NCBI RefSeq assembly: GCF_004014805.1 | Contig: NZ_ATDN01000016.1 | Location: 52,932 to 116,931 of the forward strand | Source: Mycolicibacterium elephantis DSM 44368 | Lineage (GTDB): Bacteria; Actinomycetota; Actinomycetes; Mycobacteriales; Mycobacteriaceae | DNA length: 64,000 bases | Reading direction: 5' to 3' | Shown here: positions 48,398-58,287 of the stretch, one piece after another | Layout: each line of letters begins with the position of its first letter | How positions within the stretch are numbered: position 1 is the stretch's first letter | Notes under the pieces: model-generated | Seen by the model: only the letters and a program-made list of their open reading frames with translations | The model's database searches: none | Told to the model about the DNA's origin: nothing | Position numbers and translations under genes: made by a program

Positions 48398-50608
48398 ATG
48401 ACGCAGACCAATCCACGCACCAGCCCTCATCTGCGGCCGCATACCGCCGATCTCAACCGGCTGCTGGCCTGCGAACACCACGATCCGCACTCGATTCTGG
48501 GCGCACATGAATACGACGACCACACTGTCATCCGCGCCTACCGGCCGCACGCGCGTGAGGTGGTCGCGCTGATCGGCGGTGAGCGGTATGCGTTCACCCA
48601 TGTCGAGGCCGGGCTGTTCGCCGTCGCGCTGCCGTTCACCGACCTGATCGACTACCGGCTCGAGGTGGGTTATGCCGGTGAGGACGGCAAGATCCACCGG
48701 CACACCGTCGCGGACGCCTACCGGTTCTTGCCCACCCTCGGCGAGATCGACCTGCACCTGTTCGCCGAAGGCCGCCACGAACGGCTGTGGGAGGTGCTGG
48801 GGGCGCATCCGCGCCGGTTCTCCACACCCGACGGGGAGGTCGACGGGGTGTCGTTCGCGGTGTGGGCCCCGAACGCCAAGGGCGTCAGCCTGATTGGGGA
48901 CTTCAACCACTGGGACGGCACCGAGGCGCAATTGCGGGTGCTCGGCTCCACAGGGGTGTGGGAGCTGTTCTGGCCCGGTTTCGAGGTCGGGGGTCTGTAC
49001 AAGTTCCGGGTGCACGGCGCAGACGGTTCGATCAGCGATCGTGCCGATCCGATGGCGTTTGCCACCGAGGTGCCGCCGCAGACGGCGTCGAAGGTGACCC
49101 GCAGCGAGTACCGGTGGGCCGACGACGAGTGGATGCGCAAGCGCACCGAACTGAACCCGGTGTTCGAACCGATGAGCACCTATGAGGTGCATCTGATGTC
49201 GTGGCGACCGGGGCTGAGCTACCGGGAACTGGCCGAGCAGCTCACCGAATATGTGGTGTCGCAAGGCTTCACGCATGTCGAGTTGATGCCGGTGGCCGAG
49301 CATCCGTTCGGCGGTTCGTGGGGCTATCAGGTGACGTCGTACTACGCCCCCACCTCGCGGCTGGGCACGCCCGACGAGTTCCGCTTCCTCGTCGACACGC
49401 TGCACCAGGCCGGCATCGGGGTGATCATGGACTGGGTGCCCGCGCACTTCCCCAAGGACGCCTGGGCGCTGGGCCGGTTCGACGGAACCGCCCTGTACGA
49501 GCACTCCGATCCGCGCCGGGGTGAACAACTCGATTGGGGCACATACGTCTTCGATTTCGGCCGCGCCGAAGTGCGCAACTTCCTGGTCGCCAACGCGCTC
49601 TACTGGTGCCAGGAGTTCCACATCGACGGCCTGCGGGTCGACGCGGTCGCCTCGATGCTGTACCTGGACTACTCGCGTCCGGAAGGCGGCTGGACACCCA
49701 ACATCTACGGCGGGCGGGAGAACCTCGAAGCCGTGCAGTTCCTGCAGGAGATGAACGCGACCGTGCACAAGGTGACCCCGGGCGTGGTGACCATCGCCGA
49801 GGAGTCGACGTCGTGGCCAGGTGTCACCCGCCCGACAAACCTTGGCGGCCTGGGCTTTTCGATGAAGTGGAACATGGGCTGGATGAACGACACCCTGGAG
49901 TTCATCAAACGCGACCCGATCCACCGCAGCTATCACCACCACGAGATCACGTTCTCGATGCTGTATGCGTTCAGCGAGAACTATGTGCTGCCGATCAGCC
50001 ACGACGAGGTGGTGCACGGCAAGGGCACGTTGTGGGGCCGCATGCCAGGCAACGACCACGTCAAGGCCGCGGGGTTGCGCGGCCTGTTGGCCTACCAGTG
50101 GGCGCACCCGGGCAAGCAACTGTTGTTCATGGGCCAGGATTTCGGCCAGCGCGCCGAGTGGTCGGAGGAACGCGGCGTGGACTGGTATCAGCTCGACGAG
50201 AACAGCTACTCGACGGGCATCCAACGCATGGTGCACGACATGAACCGGATCTACCGCGACCGGCGGGCGCTGTGGTCGCGCGACACCAGCCCCGAGGGCT
50301 ACTCTTGGATCGACGCCAACGATTCGGCCAACAACGTGATCAGCTTCTTACGCTACGGCGACGATGGCTCGGTGATGGCCTGCGTGTTCAACTTCGCCGG
50401 TGCCGAGCACACGCGCTATCGGCTCGGCCTGCCGCACGCGGGCACGTGGCGTGAGGTGCTCAACACCGACGCCGACATCTACAACGGCGCGGGCATCGGC
50501 AACTACGGCGCGGTGGAGGCGACCGCCGAGCCGTGGCACGGCCGCCCCGCGTCGGCGGTCATGGTGCTGCCGCCGCTGGCCGCGCTGTGGTTCGAACCCG
50601 CCGACTGA
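48398..50608 (+). CDS. glgB: 1,4-alpha-glucan branching enzyme
   Basis: A 736-aa GH13_9 enzyme. N-terminal CBM48-type domains precede the catalytic barrel: [19 protein letters not shown] segment ([15 protein letters not shown]), [17 protein letters not shown] with the nucleophile Asp, [10 protein letters not shown] with the Glu acid/base, and [16 protein letters not shown] at 48398 is well placed after AGGGAG; a GTG at 48392 overlaps the glgE stop. GlgE and GlgB together make branched alpha-glucan. Confidence 0.96.
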   Translation: MTQTNPRTSPHLRPHTADLNRLLACEHHDPHSILGAHEYDDHTVIRAYRPHAREVVALIGGERYAFTHVEAGLFAVALPFTDLIDYRLEVGYAGEDGKIHRHTVADAYRFLPTLGEIDLHLFAEGRHERLWEVLGAHPRRFSTPDGEVDGVSFAVWAPNAKGVSLIGDFNHWDGTEAQLRVLGSTGVWELFWPGFEVGGLYKFRVHGADGSISDRADPMAFATEVPPQTASKVTRSEYRWADDEWMRKRTELNPVFEPMSTYEVHLMSWRPGLSYRELAEQLTEYVVSQGFTHVELMPVAEHPFGGSWGYQVTSYYAPTSRLGTPDEFRFLVDTLHQAGIGVIMDWVPAHFPKDAWALGRFDGTALYEHSDPRRGEQLDWGTYVFDFGRAEVRNFLVANALYWCQEFHIDGLRVDAVASMLYLDYSRPEGGWTPNIYGGRENLEAVQFLQEMNATVHKVTPGVVTIAEESTSWPGVTRPTNLGGLGFSMKWNMGWMNDTLEFIKRDPIHRSYHHHEITFSMLYAFSENYVLPISHDEVVHGKGTLWGRMPGNDHVKAAGLRGLLAYQWAHPGKQLLFMGQDFGQRAEWSEERGVDWYQLDENSYSTGIQRMVHDMNRIYRDRRALWSRDTSPEGYSWIDANDSANNVISFLRYGDDGSVMACVFNFAGAEHTRYRLGLPHAGTWREVLNTDADIYNGAGIGNYGAVEATAEPWHGRPASAVMVLPPLAALWFEPAD

Positions 50609-50624
50609 GAGGTCTCGCCCATCT

Positions 50625-50687
50625 TTCGCGCCCAAAGGGACAAACGGGCGGGAAAGTGCGAGTAGTTTTCGCCATTTCGTCGATCTC
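50625..50687 (-). repeat. 63-bp intergenic repeat, copy C
   Basis: On the minus strand it begins GAGATCGACG, carries GGCGAAAA and CTCGCACT at the same spacing as copies A and B, and ends TCCCTTTGGGCG (49 of 63 identical to B). It lies between the convergent glgB and CnoX-like genes. The hairpin is weaker here (5 bp plus mismatches). Confidence 0.8.
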
Positions 50688-50714
50688 GGCGGGGTACAGC
50701 GAGCCGCCGGGAAA

Positions 50715-51608
50715 TCAATACAGCGCGTTGGCGAGCTTGCGCCGGCCGGCGATCACGTCGGGGTCGGCGGGGTCGAAGAGCTCGAACAGCTCGACGAGCC
50801 GGGTACGCACCTTGGCGCGATCGTCGCCCGAGGTCCGCTGCACCAGCCCGACCAGCCGGTCGAAAGCCGCCGCGGCGTTCTGCTGCAGGATCTCGACGTC
50901 GGCAGCCGCGAAGGCCAGCTCGATGTCGTCCGGCTTGGCGTCGGCGGCGACGATCGCCCCGGGCGCACGCGACGTCGCACGCTGAAGGAAGCTGATCTGG
51001 CGCACCGCGCCCTTGGCTTCGGCATGGCCGGGGTTGGCGTCCAGGATCGCTTGGTACGCCTTGCGCGCCGCTTCGAAATCGCCGGCGTCCAGATGGGCGC
51101 GCGCCTGTGCGAGTTCCGGGTCGACCTGCTCGGGCTGATCGGGATCCCCGCTGCCGGACAGCTTCCCGGCGGTGGCGTTCAGCAGGGAGTCGATCCACTG
51201 GCGCAGCTGCTCGGGAGGCTGCGCACCCTGGAAGCTCGACAGCGGTTGACCGGCGGCCAGCGCGACCACCGTGGGGACGGCCTGCACGCCGAACATCTGC
51301 GCCACCCGGGGCACGGCGTCGACGTTGACCGTCGCCAGCGACCATTTTCCGCCGTCGGCGGACGCGAGACTGCCCAGCGCATCACCCAGTTGGACGCTGG
51401 CGTCGCTGCGCGGCGACCACAGCAACACCACGACAGGCACCTGGCTGGACCGCACCAGCACTTCAGCTTCAAGGTTGGCCTCAGTGATCTCCACACCACC
51501 CGATGGGGCTGCCGAACCGCCGTCGCCCGCTGACGCCCGCTGCTTGAGCGCCGACAGGTCAACCGCACCGGCCATCGAGGCCGCGATGGAAGGTCGGGGT
51601 CGAGTCAC
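50715..51608 (-). CDS. Thioredoxin-fold plus TPR protein, CnoX/YbbN-like
   Basis: A 297-aa protein. Residues about 40-150 are a thioredoxin domain (VVVLLWSPRSDASVQLGD, MFGVQAVPTVVALAAGQ) where the CxxC active site is replaced by SPRS, so it is not a redox enzyme. TPR-like repeats follow (ARAHLDAGDFEAARKAYQAIL). This matches CnoX/YbbN chaperedoxins that hand clients to GroEL or DnaK. Rv1324-like position. GTG start at 51608. Confidence 0.88.
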   Translation of the reverse strand: MTRPRPSIAASMAGAVDLSALKQRASAGDGGSAAPSGGVEITEANLEAEVLVRSSQVPVVVLLWSPRSDASVQLGDALGSLASADGGKWSLATVNVDAVPRVAQMFGVQAVPTVVALAAGQPLSSFQGAQPPEQLRQWIDSLLNATAGKLSGSGDPDQPEQVDPELAQARAHLDAGDFEAARKAYQAILDANPGHAEAKGAVRQISFLQRATSRAPGAIVAADAKPDDIELAFAAADVEILQQNAAAAFDRLVGLVQRTSGDDRAKVRTRLVELFELFDPADPDVIAGRRKLANALY

Positions 51609-51621
51609 GCCTACAAGTTTG

Positions 51622-52005
51622 TCACGTCGACTCGGGTGCGGGCAGGCCCGGTTGTGCAAGGGCCCCACCGGCCGCGCCGACGCCGATCCGGCCGCTGCGC
51701 TCGGCCCATATGAGAAAGATCACACTGGCCAGTGGCACGATGCTCGACAGCAACGCCAGCAACCAGGTGCTGAGCGTCCACTTGAACGCGACTCCGGCCA
51801 GCAGGACGACGGCGACGAACGCGACGAAGATCAGCCCGTGCGCCATGCCGAACACCTTGACCCCGATCTCCGTCCGAGGGGTGCCCAGGTACTTGAAGTA
51901 CATCCCGACCAGCAGCCCAGCCCAGCTGACCGCCTCGAGCAGGGCGACGAACCGGAACCAGCCGGCAACCGGGCGGGGATCGAAGGCGCGAATCATGGCC
52001 GCCAT
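51622..52005 (-). CDS. DUF3817 membrane protein (Rv1322-like)
   Basis: A 127-aa protein with three hydrophobic helices: FRFVALLEAVSWAGLLVGMY, MAHGLIFVAFVAVVLLAGVA and LALLSSIVPLASVIFLIWA. Second DUF3817 in the window, after 27296. The final 20 residues are Gly/Ala/Pro-rich. Function unknown. ATG 52005 and 51996 are both possible. Confidence 0.85.
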   Translation of the reverse strand: MAAMIRAFDPRPVAGWFRFVALLEAVSWAGLLVGMYFKYLGTPRTEIGVKVFGMAHGLIFVAFVAVVLLAGVAFKWTLSTWLLALLSSIVPLASVIFLIWAERSGRIGVGAAGGALAQPGLPAPEST

Positions 52006-52048
52006 TGTGCCCGAAACCCGCCGCGCTTACTACGCAGCGTCGTAGGCG

Positions 52049-53230
52049 CTATCCCGCGCGCAGGACCAGCGCGTCGCCCTGGCCGCCCGCCCCGCACAAC
52101 GCCGCCACCGCGTAGCCGGAACCCTTCCGGGCCAGCTCGAGCGCCGCATGCAGGGTGATCCGAGCCCCCGACATCCCGATCGGGTGCCCGATGGCGATGG
52201 CCCCGCCGTTGACGTTGACGTTGTCCAGCTCCACGCCGAGCTCCTTGGCCGAGGCCAGCGACACCGCCGAGAAGGCCTCGTTGATCTCGATGACGTCGAG
52301 CTGATCGACCGAGATGCCCTCGCGCGCAATCGCTTTCTTGATGGCGTTCGCCGGCTGTGACTGCAGGGTGGAATCCGGGCCGGCGACGACGCCGTGTGCG
52401 CCGATCTCGACCAGCCAGCTCAGCCCCATTTCGACGGCCTTGTCCTTGTTCATCACCACCACCGCGGCCGCGCCGTCGGAGATCTGCGACGCCGACCCGG
52501 CGGTGATGGTGCCGTCCTTGCGGAAGGCGGGTTTCAGGCTCGCCAACGACTCCACGGTGGTGTTGGCGCGGATGCCCTCATCCTCGGTGAACTCGATCGG
52601 GTCACCCTTGCGCTGCGGGATCTGCACCGGCACGACCTCGTCGGCGAAGACGCCGTCTTTCCATGCCGCGGCGGCCTTCTGGTGCGACCGCGCAGCAAAC
52701 TCGTCCTGCTCTTCGCGAGTGAACCGGTCGACCTCGTTTCGCTGCTCGGTGAGCGCGCCCATCGGCTGGTCGGTGAACACGTCGTGCAGGCCGTCGTAGG
52801 CCATGTGATCGAGCACCGTGAAATTGCCGTACTTGTAGCCCGAGCGGCTGTTCATCAGCATGTGCGGCGCCTGCGACATCGACTCCTGGCCCCCGGCGAC
52901 CACCACGTCGAACTCCCCGGCCCGGATCAGCTGGTCGGCCAGCGCGATCGCATCGATGCCGGACAGGCACATCTTGTTGATGGTCAGCGACGGCACGTCC
53001 CAGCCGATGCCGCCGGCAACCGCGGCCTGCCGGGCCGGCATCTGCCCGGCACCGGCGGTGAGCACCTGGCCCATGATCACGTATTCGACCGCCGAAGCCG
53101 GGACCTTGGCCTTTTCCAGGGCGCCGGCGATCGCGATGCCACCGAGGTCACTGCCGGAAAAATCCTTGAGCGAACCCATGAGTTTGCCTACCGGAGTGCG
53201 CGCTCCAGCAACAATTACCGACGTCGTCAT
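52049..53230 (-). CDS. fadA4: Acetyl-CoA acetyltransferase (thiolase)
   Basis: A 393-aa thiolase. The nucleophilic Cys is in [14 protein letters not shown], with [26 protein letters not shown] (His) and [10 protein letters not shown] (second Cys) intact. It condenses or cleaves acetoacetyl-CoA-type substrates. Start at 53230 with GGAGG seven bases upstream. Divergent from the epimerase gene, with a shared operator-like inverted repeat between. Confidence 0.95.
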   Translation of the reverse strand: MTTSVIVAGARTPVGKLMGSLKDFSGSDLGGIAIAGALEKAKVPASAVEYVIMGQVLTAGAGQMPARQAAVAGGIGWDVPSLTINKMCLSGIDAIALADQLIRAGEFDVVVAGGQESMSQAPHMLMNSRSGYKYGNFTVLDHMAYDGLHDVFTDQPMGALTEQRNEVDRFTREEQDEFAARSHQKAAAAWKDGVFADEVVPVQIPQRKGDPIEFTEDEGIRANTTVESLASLKPAFRKDGTITAGSASQISDGAAAVVVMNKDKAVEMGLSWLVEIGAHGVVAGPDSTLQSQPANAIKKAIAREGISVDQLDVIEINEAFSAVSLASAKELGVELDNVNVNGGAIAIGHPIGMSGARITLHAALELARKGSGYAVAALCGAGGQGDALVLRAG

Positions 53231-53282
53231 TTCAGTACCTCCAGGCATCGTCTGCGCCGATGTGACCGATCACGCATATGCA

Positions 53283-53307
53283 AACGGTTCTAGTAAACGT
53301 TACCGTT
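53283..53307. promoter_or_regulatory. Inverted repeat between fadA4 and epimerase
   Basis: AACGGT (53283-53288) and ACCGTT (53302-53307) are separated by 13 bp, with a smaller GTAA/TTAC pair inside (53293-53303). It lies 6-30 bp before the epimerase start, fitting a repressor site for both divergent genes. Confidence 0.45.
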
Positions 53308-53312
53308 GCGTT

Positions 53313-53792
53313 ATGACCGCCGAGCAGGTTGATGCCCGTCCTGTCCTCGCGAGCGCCTTGGTGACGGCGATCGACCACGTCGGCATCGCGGTGCCCGACC
53401 TGGCCGCCGCCATCAAGTGGTACCACGACCACCTCGGAATGATCGTGTTGCACGAGGAGGTCAACGAGGACCAGGGCGTCCGTGAAGCCATGCTCGCCGT
53501 GCGGGGCGCCCCGGTCGGCAGCGCCCAGATCCAACTTATGGCGCCGCTCGACGAGACCTCGACGATCGCGAAGTTCCTCGACAAGCGCGGCCCCGGGATT
53601 CAGCAGCTGGCCTACCGCACCAGCGACATCGACGCGCTTTCGGAGCGCCTGCGCGCCGACGGGGTGCGCCTGATCTACGACGCACCACGGCGCGGCACCG
53701 CCAATTCACGGATCAACTTCATCCATCCCAAGGATGCCGGCGGGGTGCTCATCGAGCTGGTCGAGCCCGCCGAGGACGACTCCACCCACTAA
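53313..53792 (+). CDS. Methylmalonyl-CoA epimerase-like VOC protein
   Basis: A 159-aa VOC protein matching Rv1322A by position. Metal ligands of characterised epimerases are His, Gln, His, Glu. Here the first His is in TAIDHVGIAVPDL, Gln in SAQIQLMAPLDE and Glu in GVLIELVEP, but the second His pair is replaced: the segment reads GPGIQQLAYRT where others have G-HH-A. INFIHPKDAGG is conserved. Probably interconverts 2R/2S-methylmalonyl-CoA, but the altered ligand leaves some doubt. Confidence 0.85.
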   Translation: MTAEQVDARPVLASALVTAIDHVGIAVPDLAAAIKWYHDHLGMIVLHEEVNEDQGVREAMLAVRGAPVGSAQIQLMAPLDETSTIAKFLDKRGPGIQQLAYRTSDIDALSERLRADGVRLIYDAPRRGTANSRINFIHPKDAGGVLIELVEPAEDDSTH

Positions 53793-54085
53793 GACCACCG
53801 GCGGGTCGGACCGCGGGTACCCCGGTGCGTCCAGCACGGGGTGTGCCAATGCCGGCGGTCGTCGACGGCCTGCTCGCCGCCCGCTGCGGGAAACACCACC
53901 AAATGCGCTGTGCCGACGCGGATCTCATGATCACAGCCCGGACACCGGTAGGTCTTCGTGGCACGCGAGCCCGGGACCGGTCTGACTTCGTACTCATAGC
54001 CGTCCGGGCCGATTTCGATTCGGCGCATCGGCGGCAACGGCGTCGACGACTGCCTGCGTCGGGAGGGCCTGCCACGCCGAGGCAT
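53789..54085 (-). CDS. Small Cys/His zinc-ribbon-like protein coupled to nucS
   Basis: A 98-aa basic protein. The N-terminus [11 protein letters not shown] is strongly positive; the core has CPGCDHEI, then AHLVVFP and DDRRHWHTPCW, a CxxC...H...C set likely binding zinc. Similar small proteins, often annotated ATP/GTP-binding, occur in actinobacteria. The ATG shares one base with the nucS stop (TGATG), so it is translated with nucS, and its own stop overlaps the epimerase stop. A nucleic-acid-binding helper for NucS is plausible but unproven. Confidence 0.8.
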   Translation of the reverse strand: MPRRGRPSRRRQSSTPLPPMRRIEIGPDGYEYEVRPVPGSRATKTYRCPGCDHEIRVGTAHLVVFPAAGGEQAVDDRRHWHTPCWTHRGTRGPTRRWS

Positions 54086-54765
54086 CAAAACAGCCGGAAC
54101 TCGTCGCTGTCCATACCGCGCATCTGGTCGTAATCCAGCGTCACGCAACGAATTCCACGGTCGCTCGCCAGGGTCCGCGCCTGCGGTTTGATCTGTTGGG
54201 CGGCGAAGACGCCTGCCACCGGCGCCAGCAGCGTGTCACGGTTGAGCAGCTCGAGGTATCGGGTGAGCTGTTCGACGCCGTCGATCTCACCGCGGCGCTT
54301 GATCTCCACGGCTACCGCACGGCCGTTCTCGTCCCGACACAGCAGGTCGACGGGGCCGATCGCGGTCATGTATTCGCGGCGCACCAGCGTGTATCCGGGC
54401 CCGAGCAGTTCGACGTGCTCGGCCAGCAACTCCTGCAGATGGGCCTCCACGCCGTCTTTGACCAGCCCCGGGTCGACGCCGAGTTCGTGGCTGGAATCGT
54501 GCTCGATCTCCTCCACCGTGATTCGCAGCTGCTCGCCCGTCTTGTTCTCCACCACCCAGACCGGCGCGGGGCCGTCGAGGTGCTCGGTCAGCCGGCAGGG
54601 CGGGCTCATCCAGTTCAGCGGCTTGTAGGCCCGGTCGTCGGCGTGCACACTGACCGAGCCATCGGCCTTGATCAGCAGCAGGCGGCGCGCCGACGGCAAA
54701 TGGGCCGTTAGCCTTCCGACGTAGTCCACAGTGCACTGGGCGATGACGAGACGCACCCGAACCAC
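54085..54765 (-). CDS. nucS: NucS/EndoMS mismatch endonuclease
   Basis: A 226-aa protein, the same length as the M. tuberculosis enzyme. [20 protein letters not shown] at the N-terminal domain; C-terminal RecB-like nuclease with GPVDLLCRD and [10 protein letters not shown] (D, E-x-K). It performs non-canonical mismatch repair in bacteria lacking MutS/MutL. GTG at 54765 gives [10 protein letters not shown], the family N-terminus; GTG 54756 is the alternative. Confidence 0.95.
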   Translation of the reverse strand: MVRVRLVIAQCTVDYVGRLTAHLPSARRLLLIKADGSVSVHADDRAYKPLNWMSPPCRLTEHLDGPAPVWVVENKTGEQLRITVEEIEHDSSHELGVDPGLVKDGVEAHLQELLAEHVELLGPGYTLVRREYMTAIGPVDLLCRDENGRAVAVEIKRRGEIDGVEQLTRYLELLNRDTLLAPVAGVFAAQQIKPQARTLASDRGIRCVTLDYDQMRGMDSDEFRLF

Positions 54766-54802
54766 ATTAGGGGGCGGCCCGGGCAATTTAGGCTAGGCCG
54801 AG

Positions 54803-56410
54803 ATGAACGCCAAGAAGAGCAGTCTTGCGCGCCGCCTGGGCCGCATCGCCGAGACCCTCACCCGGCAGAGCGGGCGGCTACCCGAGGGCCACGAGTACGG
54901 CTCGTGGCTGCTCGGCAAGGCCTCCGAGAGCCAGGCCCGGCGTCGGGTGCGAATCCAGATCATCCTGACCGTTCTCGTGTTGGCGTGGAACCTTCTCGGC
55001 ATCGCGGTCTCGTTGCTGTTGGTGGTGGTGGCGTTCCCGGTGCCAAGCGCGATCAGCGACGTGCCCGCCTGGCTGCCTTTCGGCGTTGTGCCCGCCTACA
55101 TCGGCGCAGCGTTGGTGGTCGGCGTCTTCTGGATCACCAAACGCACGGTCAACGCGTTGCGCTGGGCCATCGAACTACGCCGGCCCACTGCGGCGGATCA
55201 CCGCAACACGTTCACGGCTCCGTGGCGGGTGGCCTTGGCGCTGCTGGCCTTGTGGGGTGTGGGAACGGCGCTGTTCACGACGCTCTACGGGATGATCGAC
55301 ACGATCTTCATCCCCCGGTTCTTGTTCTCGTTGGCGTTCCCGGGTGTCATCGTCGCCACCGCCGGTTATCTCACGACGGAGTTCGCGCTGCGGCCCGTGG
55401 CCGCGCAGGCGCTGGAGTACGCCCCGCCACCGCGCCGACTGACCGGCGGCATCATGGGCCGCACGATGACGGTGTGGCTGCTCAGCTCGGGCGTGCCGAT
55501 GATCGGCATCGTGATCACCGCGCTGTTCTCGGTGTGGTTGCGCAACCTGACGCAGACCCAGCTCGCCATCGCCGTGATGATCATCGCACTGCTCGCGCTG
55601 AGCTTCGGTTTCCTGCTGATGTGGCTGCTGTCCTGGCTGTTCGCAACCCCGTTGCGGGTGGTGCGCACCGCGCTGAGGCGCGTCGAAGAAGGCGACTTGA
55701 GTTGCGAGCTGGTGGTTTTCGACGGCACCGAGCTTGGCGAGTTGCAGCGCGGATTCAACAGAATGGTGCGCGGGCTGCGGGAACGGGAGCGGTTGCGCGA
55801 CCTGTTCGGCCGCCATGTCGGCCGCGACGTCGCCGCCGCCGCCGAGAAACAGCACACCAAGCTCGGCGGCGAAGAACGGCACGTCGCGGTAATCTTCGTC
55901 GACATCATCGGCTCTTCGAACTTGGTGACGAGGTTGCGGGCAACCGAGGTCGTCGATCTGTTGAATCGGTTCTTCGCCGTCGTCGTCGAAGAGGTCGACC
56001 GCCATCAGGGTTTCGTCAACAAGTTCGAGGGCGACGGCGCGTTGGCCGTCTTCGGTGCACCCAACGACCTGCCGTCTCCCGAGGACGCCGCGCTGGCCGC
56101 CGGGCGCGCCATCGTGCGGCGGATCCGTGAGGAGACACCCGAGGTCGAGGCGGGCGTCGGCATCGCGTCGGGCGTCGCGGTCGCCGGGAACGTCGGTGCG
56201 CGAGAACGGTTCGAGTACACCGTGATCGGAGAACCCGTCAACGAGGCGGCTCGGCTCTGCGAGCTGGCCAAGACCCAGCCCTGCCACGTTCTGGCCTCGT
56301 CGACCACGGTGCTGAACGCATCCGAAAGCGAACGTGCGCATTGGACCTTCGGGGATACGGTGACGCTGCGGGGCCTTGACGAGCCCACCCGCTTGGCGTT
56401 ACCCGTCTGA
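54803..56410 (+). CDS. Membrane-bound class III adenylate cyclase, Rv1320c-like
   Basis: A 535-aa protein with six hydrophobic helices (about residues 50-270), HAMP (ALRRVEEGDLSCELVVF) and a C-terminal cyclase domain: VIFVDIIGSSNL, NKFEGDGALAVFGAP and IGEPVNEAARLCELAK hold the metal and transition-state residues. M. tuberculosis has three tandem copies (Rv1318c-Rv1320c) in this place; here only one. The 3' end overlaps glsA tail-to-tail by 12 bp. Confidence 0.93.
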   Translation: MNAKKSSLARRLGRIAETLTRQSGRLPEGHEYGSWLLGKASESQARRRVRIQIILTVLVLAWNLLGIAVSLLLVVVAFPVPSAISDVPAWLPFGVVPAYIGAALVVGVFWITKRTVNALRWAIELRRPTAADHRNTFTAPWRVALALLALWGVGTALFTTLYGMIDTIFIPRFLFSLAFPGVIVATAGYLTTEFALRPVAAQALEYAPPPRRLTGGIMGRTMTVWLLSSGVPMIGIVITALFSVWLRNLTQTQLAIAVMIIALLALSFGFLLMWLLSWLFATPLRVVRTALRRVEEGDLSCELVVFDGTELGELQRGFNRMVRGLRERERLRDLFGRHVGRDVAAAAEKQHTKLGGEERHVAVIFVDIIGSSNLVTRLRATEVVDLLNRFFAVVVEEVDRHQGFVNKFEGDGALAVFGAPNDLPSPEDAALAAGRAIVRRIREETPEVEAGVGIASGVAVAGNVGARERFEYTVIGEPVNEAARLCELAKTQPCHVLASSTTVLNASESERAHWTFGDTVTLRGLDEPTRLALPV

Positions 56411-57685
56411 CGCTCTCCGGGCTGGGGCAGCGCTCAGCGCATCATCGAGTGTGGTGAAGACGGTGGCCCGGGAGTCCGGGACACCGGCCAACCGCAGCGT
56501 GTCGTCAGGATCGACCACAAAGCCCTTTTTGCCTGCCGCCGTGAGGAACTCACGCATACCGGCGAGCATGCGGCGGGCGGTCGCGTCGATGTCGTCGACG
56601 CGCGAGACCTCGAGGATGGCCACGTCGAACTCGTCGTATTCCCGCTCGATGTTGCGCAGCACCTGCTCGGCCCCGGCGAACAACAGATCACCGTGCAGTT
56701 CGTAGACCCGAACACCGGGACGGGCGTCATAGGACGCCCGGACGGTCGAGCGGGATTCGCGGGTGACCGACATGAAATGCAACCCGAGGTTGGCCGACAG
56801 GCTGCGGCATACCTCTACACCGCGGACACTGTGGCCTTTGGCATCCAGAAGCGGTGAGTAGACGCCGATCCCGAGTTGTCCGGGCAACGCGGCGGTGACG
56901 CCGCCGCCGACACCGCTTTTCGCGGGCATGCCCACCGCGCTTACCCAGTCCCCCGCGGCGTCGTACATCCCGCAGGTGACCATCACGCTCAACGTGCGCT
57001 GGACCACCGCGGCGCTGGTCAAGCGCCGCCCGGACCGGGGTTCGACCCCTCCACGGGCGAGCGTCGTGGCCATCCTGGCCAGATCGGTGCTCGTGACGTT
57101 GATCGAGCACTGGCGGAAATAGACGTCGAGAATCTCGTCGGGATCGCCGTCGAGCACGCCGAAACTCTGCAACATGTAGGCGATCGCGCGGTTGCGGCTA
57201 CCGGTGGCCTTCTCCGAGGCGTACACGTCGAGATCGACCGACAGGGGCCGCCCCGCGAACGCCGAATAGAACTCGAGGATCTGGTTGAACCGGTCATCGG
57301 CGCTGTTGCCCGGGATCAGCGAAACCGCGGCGATGGCACCGGCGTTGATCATCGGGTTCTTCGGTGTCTTGGTGGTCTCGTCGACGCTGATCTCGTTGAA
57401 CGCCTCGCCCGAGGGTTCGACGCCGATCCTCGCATCCACCGCCTGCTGGCCGATGCGGTCGAGGGCGAGTGCATATGTGAACGGTTTCGACACCGACTGG
57501 ATCGTGAATTCGATTGCCGAATCGCCACATTCATAGACGAATCCGTCGGCCAGACATAATGACAGCCCCAGCGCATTGGGATCGACGCGGGCCAATTCCG
57601 GGATGTAGTCGGCCAGCGCGCCGTCGGTGTTGGCGAGATGTTCGGCACGGATCTGGTCCAGGTACTCCTGCACCAGTTGAGCCAT
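56399..57685 (-). CDS. glsA: Glutaminase with C-terminal STAS domain
   Basis: A 428-aa protein. The first 305 residues are a serine-dependent beta-lactamase-like glutaminase: FTIQSVSKPFTYALAL (SxxK), NPMINAGAIA, GMPAKSGVGGG. The last 110 (VRVYELHGDLLFAGAEQVL, VAILEVSRVDDIDATA) form a STAS domain as in human-like and some bacterial glutaminases, which may sense a nucleotide or partner. Converts glutamine to glutamate and ammonia. Confidence 0.93.
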   Translation of the reverse strand: MAQLVQEYLDQIRAEHLANTDGALADYIPELARVDPNALGLSLCLADGFVYECGDSAIEFTIQSVSKPFTYALALDRIGQQAVDARIGVEPSGEAFNEISVDETTKTPKNPMINAGAIAAVSLIPGNSADDRFNQILEFYSAFAGRPLSVDLDVYASEKATGSRNRAIAYMLQSFGVLDGDPDEILDVYFRQCSINVTSTDLARMATTLARGGVEPRSGRRLTSAAVVQRTLSVMVTCGMYDAAGDWVSAVGMPAKSGVGGGVTAALPGQLGIGVYSPLLDAKGHSVRGVEVCRSLSANLGLHFMSVTRESRSTVRASYDARPGVRVYELHGDLLFAGAEQVLRNIEREYDEFDVAILEVSRVDDIDATARRMLAGMREFLTAAGKKGFVVDPDDTLRLAGVPDSRATVFTTLDDALSAAPARRASDG

Positions 57686-57729
57686 GACGAGATCCTATCG
57701 GCAGGCCGGTTCCGCCACGACCGCTGCGC

Positions 57730-58203
57730 TCACAGCCCCAGCTCGGTGAGGCCCGGATGGTCGGTCGGCCGCGGACCGCTTCGGTCCCAATGGAAAAGGC
57801 GATCGGCCTCGGTGATGGCGACGTCGTTGATGCTGGCGTGACGGGTCTTCATCAGTCCGCCGGCGTCGAACTCCCAGTTCTCGTTGCCGTAGGCGCGAAA
57901 CCACTGGCCCGTGTCGTCGTGATATTCGTATGCGAATCTGACGGCAAGGCGATCGTCACCGAACGCCCAGAGCTCCTTGATGAGCCGGTACTCGAGTTCG
58001 CTGGCCCACTTCGCGGTGAGAAATTCGACGATCTGAGAGCGTCCCTGCACGAAGGTGGACCGGTTGCGCCACCAGCTGTCGGGCGTGTAGCCCCTCGCGA
58101 CGCGTTCCGGGTCTCTGGTATTCCAGAGATCCTCGGCGACGCGCACCTTCGCGGTGGCGGTCTCGCGGGTGAACGGCGGCACCAGCGGCGTGGGTGACGT
58201 CAT
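57730..58203 (-). CDS. DUF1348/NTF2-like protein
   Basis: A 157-aa protein of the DUF1348 SnoaL-like fold: [32 protein letters not shown] and [19 protein letters not shown], rich in aromatic residues lining a cone-shaped pocket. Function unknown; relatives may be isomerases or stress proteins. GAGG precedes the start. Divergent from the FAAL gene. Confidence 0.88.
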   Translation of the reverse strand: MTSPTPLVPPFTRETATAKVRVAEDLWNTRDPERVARGYTPDSWWRNRSTFVQGRSQIVEFLTAKWASELEYRLIKELWAFGDDRLAVRFAYEYHDDTGQWFRAYGNENWEFDAGGLMKTRHASINDVAITEADRLFHWDRSGPRPTDHPGLTELGL

Positions 58204-58249
58204 GGTTTCCTCACTTCTCGACAACTGTGCGTCACAACCGGGTGTAGAT

Positions 58250-58270
58250 ACGTGATACTGCGCGTCACGT
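58250..58270. promoter_or_regulatory. ACGTGA-N9-TCACGT inverted repeat
   Basis: Perfect 6-bp arms (58250-58255, 58265-58270) in the 84-bp gap between the divergent DUF1348 and FAAL genes, 18 bp before the FAAL start. Consistent with a repressor site or a CRP-like site; the spacing is wider than the classical CRP box (TGTGA-N6-TCACA). Confidence 0.4.
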
Positions 58271-58287
58271 TAATTACACTCGGGGTC

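Noticed and set aside
48299..50236. 645-codon minus-strand frame opposite glgB
   Set aside because: glgB is unmistakable on the plus strand; the antisense product has no recognisable motif.
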